Assembly (NCBI GenBank): GCA_018067055.1
Contig: JAGPVK010000218.1
Span: 1-5,613 of the forward strand
Direction: 5' to 3'
Source: Sphingomonadales bacterium
GTDB lineage: Bacteria; Pseudomonadota; Alphaproteobacteria; Sphingomonadales; Sphingomonadaceae
DNA length: 5,613 bases
In this document: piece by piece, positions 1 to 4,330 of the stretch
Layout of the letters: every line of letters starts with the position of its first letter
How positions within the stretch are numbered: the stretch's first letter is position 1
The notes under the pieces: model-generated
Seen by the model: the letters and a program-made list of their open reading frames with translations, nothing else
Told to the model about the DNA's origin: nothing
Database searches by the model: none
Made by a program: the position numbers and the translations under genes

Positions 1-1
1 C

Positions 2-214
2 GAAAGTGAAGAACCAACCGAGCCGGTTATCAATGAAGCTCATCATAGATTCCGGCTGAACCATCCGATGAAAACCATAGAGAAAATCGACTATCAATTT
101 CCCGACCAGTGGAAAGAAAATCAATCCGCCAAACAGGAAAAATAACCCTGCTGCCAACTGTCCGACGCTACTCGATTCTATGAACAATCGATCATATAAG
201 AATGATCCACTCAC
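2..214 (-). CDS. Hypothetical membrane protein, N-terminal part, running off the left edge
   Basis: I do not recognise this gene. On the minus strand a GTG at 214-212 overlaps the nrdA TGA (213-211) by 4 bases in the GTGA arrangement typical of translationally coupled genes. The frame then stays open for 71 codons to the window edge. Residues about 17-48 form a long hydrophobic stretch (VGQLAAGLFFLFGG, then LIFFPLVGKLIVDFLYGF), enough for one or two membrane segments. A polar piece follows, then an aromatic RLGWFFTF at the edge. An in-frame ATG at 229-227 is an alternative start; neither start has a clear Shine-Dalgarno. Codon-position GC rises in the order second, first, third, which suits this strand. 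The stretch is visibly more AT-rich than nrdA. A shorter open frame on the opposite strand (2-145) reads as a charged protein and is the main alternative. The position after nrdA suggests co-transcription, but I assign no function. Confidence 0.5.
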   Translation of the reverse strand, partial: MSGSFLYDRLFIESSSVGQLAAGLFFLFGGLIFFPLVGKLIVDFLYGFHRMVQPESMMSFIDNRLGWFFTF

Positions 215-2271
215 TGACACGCCAGACATTCGTCATAATCGGTGGTACCCGCGGTGGTCATCAGTTCGACGGTTTTCGGGTCGAGCGTATTGTCGGCTTC
301 AACGCCGCCACCAACGGGTTCGCTCATCATCGTTTCGCCACCGGCAAAGCCGGCGCGCTGGATCGATTTCGAGCGCAGATAGTAGAGCGACTTGATGCCC
401 AGTTCCCAGGCGCGGAAGTGGAGCATCAGCAGGTCCCACTTGTCGACATCGGCCGGGATGAACAGGTTCAGCGACTGTGCCTGATCGATATAGGGCGTGC
501 GGTCGGCGGCGAGTTCGAGCAGCCAGCGCTGGTCGATCTCGAAGCTGGTCTTGTAGGTGTCCTTTTCCTCGGCGCTGAGGAAGTCGAGATGCTGGACGCT
601 GCCGCCCTTTTCGAGGATCGAGTTCCAGACATTGTTGCTGTCCTTGCTCTTTTCCTGCAGCAGTTTCAGCAGATGCGGGTTCTTGACCACGAAGCTGCCC
701 GAGAGCGTCTTGTGGGTGTAGATATTCGCCGGGATCGGTTCGATACAGGCCGAGGCACCGCCGCAGATGATGCTGATCGATGCGGTCGGGGCGATCGCCA
801 TCTTGCAGGAGAAGCGCTCCATCACGCCCTGATCGGCGGCATCGGGACAGGGTCCGCGTTCGTGAGCGAGCATCATGCTGGCTTCAGACGCTTTCGCTGA
901 AACATGCTTGAAGATCTTGAAGTTCCACGATTTCGCCAGCGCGCTTTCGAAGCCGAGGCCGCGGGCCTGCAGGAAGCTGTGGAAGCCCATCACGCCGAGA
1001 CCGACGCTGCGCTCGCGTTCCGCCGAATATTTGGCGCGTGCCATTTCGTCGGGCGCGCGGTCGATATAATCCTGCAGCACATTGTCGAGGAAGCGCATGA
1101 CATCCTCGATGAAATTCTTGTCGACCGACCACTCATCCCAGGTTTCGAGATTGAGCGAGGACAGGCAACACACTGCAGTCCTGTCCTCGCCCAGATGATC
1201 GCGACCCGTGGGCAGTGTGATCTCGGAACAAAGGTTGGAGGTGGACACTTTCAGCCCCAGATCGCGGTGATGCTTGGGCATCATCCGGTTCACCGTGTCG
1301 CTGAAAATGATATAGGGTTCGCCGGTCGCCAGCCGGGTTTCGACCAGCTTCTGGAACAGGCTGCGCGCATCGACGGTGCCGCGAACCGAACCGTCCTTCG
1401 GCGACTTGAGATCAAAATCCGTACCGTCGCGCACCGCTTCCATGAATTCATCGGTCAGCAAAACGCCGTGGTGCAGGTTCAGAGCTTTTCGGTTAAAGTC
1501 ACCGGAAGGCTTTCTGATTTCAAGAAATTCCTCGATTTCCGGATGGTTGACGTCGAGATAGCAAGCGGCCGAACCGCGGCGCAGGGAACCCTGCGAGATC
1601 GCCAGCGTCAGGCTGTCCATCACGCGGACGAACGGAATGATGCCCGAGGTCTTGCCGTTCAGGCCAACCGGTTCGCCGATGCCGCGCACGCTGCCCCAAT
1701 AGGTGCCGATGCCGCCGCCGCGCGAGGCGAGCCAGACATTCTCGTTCCAGGTGTTGACGATGCCGCCAAGGCTGTCGTCGACGCTGTTGAGATAGCAGCT
1801 GATCGGCAGGCCGCGTCCGGTGCCGCCATTGGACAGCACGGGAGTCGCCGGCATGAACCAGAGCTTCGAAATATAGTCATAGAGTCGCTGCGCATGGTCC
1901 TGATCGTCGGCATAAGCGTCGGCGACGCGGGCAAACAGATCCTGATAGGATTCGCCGGGCAACAGATAACGGTCGTTGAGCGTTTCCTTGCCAAAATCGG
2001 TCAGCAGATCGTCGCGGCTTTCATCCACCGCGATCTTGAAGCGGCGCTTTTCAACGCTGTGGCTGTCGCGCTCGGCCTTCAGTTCCTTTTCGTCATTGGC
2101 CTTGGCCGAAGCGGCCTCGGCAGCGGCTTTCTTGCTGACTTCCGGTTCGCTGGTCGGCTTTGTGCTTTCGGCTTTGCTTTTTGGCGAATCCAATACTTCC
2201 GCGCCCATGTTGCTCTCACTCATATCTGTTCCGGACCCACTTTCGTCGCCGCGGTTGTCTCTAAAATCCAT
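211..2271 (-). CDS. nrdA: Class I ribonucleoside-diphosphate reductase, large (alpha, catalytic) subunit
   Basis: Cytoplasmic enzyme reducing ribonucleoside diphosphates to deoxy forms for DNA synthesis, working with the radical-bearing NrdB subunit. From the ATG at 2271 it is 686 residues. Active-site residues are visible: the disulphide pair Cys159 (LPISCYLN) and Cys368 (AVCCLSSLN); Asn346, thiyl-radical Cys348 and Glu350 in NLCSE; the radical-transfer tyrosines Tyr630-Tyr631 (SLYYL); and the C-terminal shuttle cysteines 682 and 685 in ECLACQ. Residues about 1-75 are a charged Ala/Glu/Lys-rich, probably disordered tail. There is no E. coli-type ATP-cone, so dATP overall-activity control must be absent or sit elsewhere. 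A TTG lies directly before the ATG, but the ATG is chosen because GAGGGGG (2283-2277) is well spaced for it. Later in-frame ATGs (codons 17 and 22) would trim only the tail. The gene is probably repressed by NrdR and appears translationally coupled to the next gene downstream. Confidence 0.97.
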   Translation of the reverse strand: MDFRDNRGDESGSGTDMSESNMGAEVLDSPKSKAESTKPTSEPEVSKKAAAEAASAKANDEKELKAERDSHSVEKRRFKIAVDESRDDLLTDFGKETLNDRYLLPGESYQDLFARVADAYADDQDHAQRLYDYISKLWFMPATPVLSNGGTGRGLPISCYLNSVDDSLGGIVNTWNENVWLASRGGGIGTYWGSVRGIGEPVGLNGKTSGIIPFVRVMDSLTLAISQGSLRRGSAACYLDVNHPEIEEFLEIRKPSGDFNRKALNLHHGVLLTDEFMEAVRDGTDFDLKSPKDGSVRGTVDARSLFQKLVETRLATGEPYIIFSDTVNRMMPKHHRDLGLKVSTSNLCSEITLPTGRDHLGEDRTAVCCLSSLNLETWDEWSVDKNFIEDVMRFLDNVLQDYIDRAPDEMARAKYSAERERSVGLGVMGFHSFLQARGLGFESALAKSWNFKIFKHVSAKASEASMMLAHERGPCPDAADQGVMERFSCKMAIAPTASISIICGGASACIEPIPANIYTHKTLSGSFVVKNPHLLKLLQEKSKDSNNVWNSILEKGGSVQHLDFLSAEEKDTYKTSFEIDQRWLLELAADRTPYIDQAQSLNLFIPADVDKWDLLMLHFRAWELGIKSLYYLRSKSIQRAGFAGGETMMSEPVGGGVEADNTLDPKTVELMTTAGTTDYDECLACQ

Positions 2272-2276
2272 CAAAG

Positions 2277-2284
2277 CCCCCTCA
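2277..2284 (-). promoter_or_regulatory. Shine-Dalgarno of nrdA
   Basis: Minus-strand TGAGGGGG sits 5 bases before the ATG at 2271-2269 (GAGG core 8 bases away). It decides the start: this ATG rather than the adjacent TTG or the internal ATGs at codons 17 and 22. Confidence 0.8.
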
Positions 2285-2415
2285 AATCACTCTACTAATC
2301 CAACAATCCCAACATCCTATCGGGCCATTGGGTTACCGAGATTTTCACGGACATTTGTTCCTGTCTTGTTCGACTCGGGCCGAAGCTCTCATCCTAACAG
2401 TATTCACGTCCGGGC

Positions 2416-2434
2416 GGGCATTTTTTTCTTGCCC
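2416..2434. repeat. Hairpin with homopolymer loop in the nrdA leader
   Basis: GGGCA (2416-2420) pairs with TGCCC (2430-2434) around a loop that is T7 on the plus strand and A-rich in the nrdA transcript. CCGG (2410-2413) and CCGG (2439-2442) could extend it beyond an internal loop. The T-run is inside the loop rather than after the stem, so it is not a standard terminator. Confidence 0.3.
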
Positions 2435-2478
2435 AAATCCGGTATTTCTCATTGTCATTCGGCCAAAAGGGAGCCGTC

Positions 2479-2491
2479 CACCGAGTCGGTG
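2479..2491. repeat. 13-base perfect hairpin in the nrdA leader
   Basis: CACCGAGTCGGTG is a 6-base perfect inverted repeat around a single central base, inside the loop closed by the 2458/2528 arms. It may be a structural element of the leader RNA or a protein site. Confidence 0.4.
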
Positions 2492-2504
2492 TTCCAGACG
2501 ACTA

Positions 2505-2520
2505 ATACTATCAGTTGGTG
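2505..2520. promoter_or_regulatory. NrdR box (second, weaker, downstream of the start site)
   Basis: ATACTATCAGTTGGTG begins 32 bases from the stronger box at 2537, leaving 16 bases between the two. NrdR sites usually occur as tandems with 31-32 base periodicity. Its left half (ACTAT) fits the consensus well and its right half is degenerate. It would lie about 20-35 bases into the transcript. Confidence 0.5.
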
Positions 2521-2536
2521 TGCCCCCTTGGCCGAA

Positions 2537-2552
2537 CCACTACCTATAGTGG
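2537..2552. promoter_or_regulatory. NrdR box (proximal, overlapping the -10)
   Basis: CCACTACCTATAGTGG is a 16-base near-palindrome with perfect CCACTA/TAGTGG arms. It matches the known NrdR consensus acaCwAtATaTwGtgt at 11 of 16 positions, including the most conserved C, A, T and G. NrdR is the zinc-ribbon/ATP-cone repressor of ribonucleotide reductase genes. Location upstream of nrdA and overlap with the predicted -10 support the call. Confidence 0.72.
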
Positions 2553-2573
2553 CTGAATCAGAATTTTATGCAA
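2545..2573 (-). promoter_or_regulatory. Probable sigma-70-type promoter of nrdA
   Basis: On the minus strand TTGCAT (2573-2568) and ACTATA (2550-2545) are separated by exactly 17 bases, a good -35/-10 pair. Transcription would start near 2538 and give a leader of roughly 265 nt before the nrdA ATG. The -10 lies inside the NrdR-like box at 2537-2552, as expected for a repressed promoter. The start site is inferred from spacing only. Confidence 0.5.
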
Positions 2574-2613
2574 GGGGGTAAATGACATTTTAACGACTCT
2601 GTTCGTCGCATAA

Positions 2614-2642
2614 ATGAATCGCTTCGTCGAGCGGCGATTCAT
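2614..2642. repeat. Perfect inverted repeat, 9-base arms (hairpin)
   Basis: ATGAATCGC (2614-2622) and GCGATTCAT (2634-2642) are exact reverse complements around an 11-base loop, and a second short hairpin lies directly alongside. On the minus strand it is followed only by TTTATG, so a terminator for transcripts coming from the PLP-enzyme gene is possible but weak. It lies about 40 bases upstream of the predicted nrdA -35. Confidence 0.5.
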
Positions 2643-2655
2643 GCTGCGATGCAGC
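2643..2655. repeat. Short hairpin adjoining the 9-base-arm repeat
   Basis: GCTGC and GCAGC flank the 3-base centre GAT. Its left end directly abuts the repeat ending at 2642, so the two would form a back-to-back double stem. Confidence 0.4.
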
Positions 2656-2719
2656 GACGCGTGGACCTTCTAGGGGTAGCGGAAAGCGCAAGAGTCGATG
2701 TCAGGTTTTCCAAAAAAAA

Positions 2720-2739
2720 CTATCCACAGATCATTCACA
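2720..2739 (+). promoter_or_regulatory. Pair of DnaA-box-like 9-mers
   Basis: CTATCCACA (2720-2728) differs from the DnaA consensus TTATCCACA at one base. TCATTCACA (2731-2739) differs at two. They start 11 bases apart in the same orientation, so would lie on the same helix face, next to an A8 run (2712-2719). In E. coli the nrdAB promoter is known to be DnaA-controlled, so a role at nrdA is plausible. A replication origin is not supported by only two sites. Confidence 0.35.
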
Positions 2740-2750
2740 GGGTCATGTGA

Positions 2751-2775
2751 CACTATTGTGACGCCACATATAGTG
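2751..2775. repeat. Imperfect inverted repeat, 10-base arms
   Basis: CACTATTGTG (2751-2760) and CACATATAGTG (2765-2775) are reverse complements except for one extra base in the right arm, around the 4-base centre ACGC. It could be an operator or a small hairpin. It overlaps the isolated NrdR-like site. Confidence 0.5.
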
Positions 2776-2776
2776 G
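2761..2776. promoter_or_regulatory. Possible third NrdR-like site, isolated
   Basis: ACGCCACATATAGTGG shares the TATAGTGG half with the proximal NrdR box and agrees with the NrdR consensus at 12 of 16 positions. I found no partner 31-32 bases to either side. It lies inside a larger imperfect inverted repeat (2751-2775), so it may instead belong to another regulator. Confidence 0.3.
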
Positions 2777-2820
2777 ACCATGCCCTGCCCGCGCTGTGTC
2801 GGCAAGCGATTGGCTGCACA

Positions 2821-2842
2821 TCACCATTAACCATAATGGTGA
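2821..2842. repeat. Perfect palindromic operator-like site, 9-base arms
   Basis: TCACCATTA (2821-2829) and TAATGGTGA (2834-2842) are exact reverse complements separated by ACCA. No T-run follows on either strand, so it looks more like a binding site for a dimeric transcription factor than a terminator. No coding gene of mine starts beside it; the nearest start is nrdA, about 550 bases away on the minus strand. The cognate regulator is unknown. Confidence 0.5.
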
Positions 2843-2845
2843 CAG

Positions 2846-2868
2846 TTGGCTGACAGGCGGACAGCCAA
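2846..2868. repeat. Inverted repeat TTGGCTG / CAGCCAA
   Basis: TTGGCTG (2846-2852) and CAGCCAA (2862-2868) are 7-base perfect arms around a 9-base loop. A further direct copy of TTGGCTG is at 2810-2816, on the other side of the palindrome at 2821-2842. No function assigned. Confidence 0.4.
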
Positions 2869-3038
2869 ACCGGCTACGAGGGCTCCGCCCAGCTTTGCCC
2901 GCAACCGAAAACATTTGGTCAGGTTGCAGACAAGCGCAAAGCTTCTTCCGTCCTTGCGAAGACGCCCTTGCCTTGCTGGCGCTTGATCAACCATGCAATG
3001 CCCGCTGGCTGATGGCTGTCTGCACTAAATCATCGCCG

Positions 3039-3059
3039 CCTCAAACAATCTGCTTGAGG
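3039..3059 (-). terminator. Hairpin over the 3' end of the PLP-enzyme gene, weak terminator candidate
   Basis: On the minus strand CCTCAAGC and GTTTGAGG form an 8-base stem (one G-U pair) with the loop AGATT. It spans the last codons and the TGA. The sequence after it is GCGGCGATGATTTAG, without a T-run, so Rho-independent termination is doubtful; it may protect the mRNA 3' end. Confidence 0.3.
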
Positions 3060-4330
3060 GCCGCAGCCAAAGCATCGACGTCGGCCATGGAATTGAACAG
3101 CGCCGGAGTCGCCCTGACGCAGGCACCGCTGGCAAGGCCGGTCCGATGGACGGTGAAGATGCCGAAACGGTCCAGCAGCGTGGCCGCAAGCGCCTTGTTC
3201 TCGGCTTCGGACGTGCGGCCGGACAGGCGGAACGAAGTGATCCCGCCATGCATACGGGAATCGTTCGGCGTCAGCACTTCGATGCCGGGCAGATCGCGTA
3301 GCTGGCCAACCCATCGGTCCCGTAAAGCCTGCAACCGCGCCGTTCTGGCAGCGGCGCCGATCGTGGCTTGAAAATCCAGCGCCGCCGGCAGGGTCAGGGT
3401 CGCGGCAAAGTCGACGGTTCCGGTGTGGACTCGCGATCTGATCGATCCAGACCCGGGGGCTTCGTCCGCAATGTCGGGGTCGATCGCCGAAACCCGTCCC
3501 TTGCGGATATAGGCAGCGCCCACGCCCAGCGGCGCGCCCATCCATTTGTGCAGGTTGATCCCGACAAAATCGGCTCCCAGTCCGGCAATGTCGAGCTCAA
3601 CCTGCCCGAGGCTATGTGCGGCATCGACAATGATATCGATCCCGCGTTCCCGTGCGAGAGCCGAAATCTCGCGCACGGGTATCTTGAGCCCGGTCCGGTG
3701 GCTGATGTGCGTCAGCAGAACCAGTTTGATATCGGGGTGGGTTTCAAACGCCTGGGCATAGGCGTCGATGACGTTCTGATAGGTGGCCGGTTCGGGCAAG
3801 GCGATCTTGATGGTCCGCGCGCCGCGTCGGGCCATACTCGCCTCAAGGCTGGCCTGCATGCTGTCATAATCGAGATCGGCATAGAGCGCGGCCTGTCCGG
3901 GCTTGATCCGGTTATAGCCGCCAATCAGCGCCTTCAGCGCCTCGGTGGCGTTGCGGGTGAGGACGATTTCCTCGCGTTCCACACCAAGGAAGCTGGCGAG
4001 GCGCGCATGCGCCGCACCCAAATCCGCACCCATGCCGCGCCGGGCGTAGTAGCTGCTTTCCCGGTTCACCCTCGCCACACACTGCTGATAGGCGGCGAGA
4101 ACGGGGCGGGACATCATGCCCCAGTTCCCGTTCTCCAACTGAATCACCGCGTCTGTCACATCATATTGGGCGGCAATCTGCGCCCAATAAGCCTCATCAT
4201 TGGCCAGCCCCGCTCCCTTGATCGGAGCGGAAGCCGGGGCAGCACGCAAGGTCGCCGTGGGGAGCATCGCTGCACCCGCCACTGCGCCTTGCAAAACTGT
4301 CCTTCTGTTCATCCTGGTCATTCGAGGCAT
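3041..4330 (-). CDS. Tat-exported class V-fold PLP-dependent enzyme (isopenicillin-N-epimerase / PvdN-like)
   Basis: Fold-type I PLP enzyme of the aminotransferase class V superfamily, 429 residues from the ATG at 4330. Visible features, in order: a twin-arginine signal (NRRTVLQ at 8-14, hydrophobic core to about 24, AxA-type end near 33-35); the phosphate-loop region NATEAL (127-132); Asp236 in VDAAHS for the pyridine nitrogen; Lys262 in LHKWMGAP as the Schiff-base lysine; and Arg406 in CVRATPALFNS as a likely substrate-carboxylate ligand. Tat export would place a folded, cofactor-loaded enzyme in the periplasm, as known for PvdN in pyoverdine maturation. Starts at codons 4 and 7 are possible; codon 7 still keeps the RR motif, and no start has a strong Shine-Dalgarno. 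The gene follows the TonB receptor with no gap (TAAATG), implying translational coupling. Substrate and reaction (epimerase, desulfurase, lyase or transaminase) cannot be told from sequence. Confidence 0.88.
   Translation of the reverse strand: MPRMTRMNRRTVLQGAVAGAAMLPTATLRAAPASAPIKGAGLANDEAYWAQIAAQYDVTDAVIQLENGNWGMMSRPVLAAYQQCVARVNRESSYYARRGMGADLGAAHARLASFLGVEREEIVLTRNATEALKALIGGYNRIKPGQAALYADLDYDSMQASLEASMARRGARTIKIALPEPATYQNVIDAYAQAFETHPDIKLVLLTHISHRTGLKIPVREISALARERGIDIIVDAAHSLGQVELDIAGLGADFVGINLHKWMGAPLGVGAAYIRKGRVSAIDPDIADEAPGSGSIRSRVHTGTVDFAATLTLPAALDFQATIGAAARTARLQALRDRWVGQLRDLPGIEVLTPNDSRMHGGITSFRLSGRTSEAENKALAATLLDRFGIFTVHRTGLASGACVRATPALFNSMADVDALAAALKQIV

Larger units (their letters stand above)
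2458..2536 (-). promoter_or_regulatory. Potential long-range stem at the 5' end of the nrdA leader RNA
   Basis: TTCGGCCAA (2458-2466) and TTGGCCGAA (2528-2536) are perfect 9-base inverted repeats. Partially matching purine/pyrimidine sequence next to them (aagggagc against gcccccttg) could extend the stem. If transcription starts near 2538, the very 5' end of the nrdA mRNA would be folded into a stem closing a loop of about 60 nt that contains the second NrdR box and a small perfect hairpin (2479-2491). Function is inferred only from pairing potential. Confidence 0.35.
2272..3040. other. Long intergenic region, no convincing protein gene
   Basis: About 770 bases between the PLP-enzyme stop and the nrdA start, with a lower GC content in the middle than the flanking genes. 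The nrdA-proximal part (2272-2580) holds the leader and the NrdR-controlled promoter. The middle (2581-2780) holds a double hairpin, an A8 tract, DnaA-like boxes and a third NrdR-like site. The part at 2780-2870 holds a perfect palindrome and TTGGCTG repeats. From about 2870 to 3038 I see nothing beyond ordinary sequence. Open frames here are short, lack good Shine-Dalgarno signals, or are tails of antisense frames over neighbouring genes. I saw no tRNA. Confidence 0.6.

Noticed and set aside
2..145. Plus-strand open frame, 47 residues, ending in TAA at 143-145
   Set aside because: It reads as a charged, low-complexity tail, and GC by codon position (first above third) fits less well than the opposite strand. 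The minus frame is longer and overlaps nrdA in a typical way. Not fully excluded.
202..2298. Two long plus-strand open frames (232 and 464 codons) opposite nrdA
   Set aside because: They are antisense shadows of a well-supported nrdA. Their translations show no family motif.
2479..2491. Resemblance of CACCGAGTCGGTG to the terminal hairpin of the Cas9 tracrRNA
   Set aside because: Only the short stem matches. There is no anti-repeat, no CRISPR array, no cas gene and no following T-run, so this is chance similarity of a short palindrome.
2735..2750. CRP-like site TCACA-N6-TGTGA
   Set aside because: The half-sites are in the reverse order to the CRP consensus (TGTGA-N6-TCACA), so it is not a CRP box.
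2711..2750. Minus-strand terminator using the T8 run at 2719-2712
   Set aside because: The nearest stem (5 base pairs, 2735-2750) ends about 15 bases before the T-run, too far for a Rho-independent terminator.
2753..2914. Minus-strand 53-codon open frame in the intergenic region
   Set aside because: No convincing Shine-Dalgarno; it runs through several palindromes and regulatory-looking sites and its product resembles nothing I know.
2796..3371. 191-codon plus-strand open frame entering the intergenic region
   Set aside because: More than half lies antisense to the PLP enzyme; the remaining part has no Shine-Dalgarno, domain or coding character.
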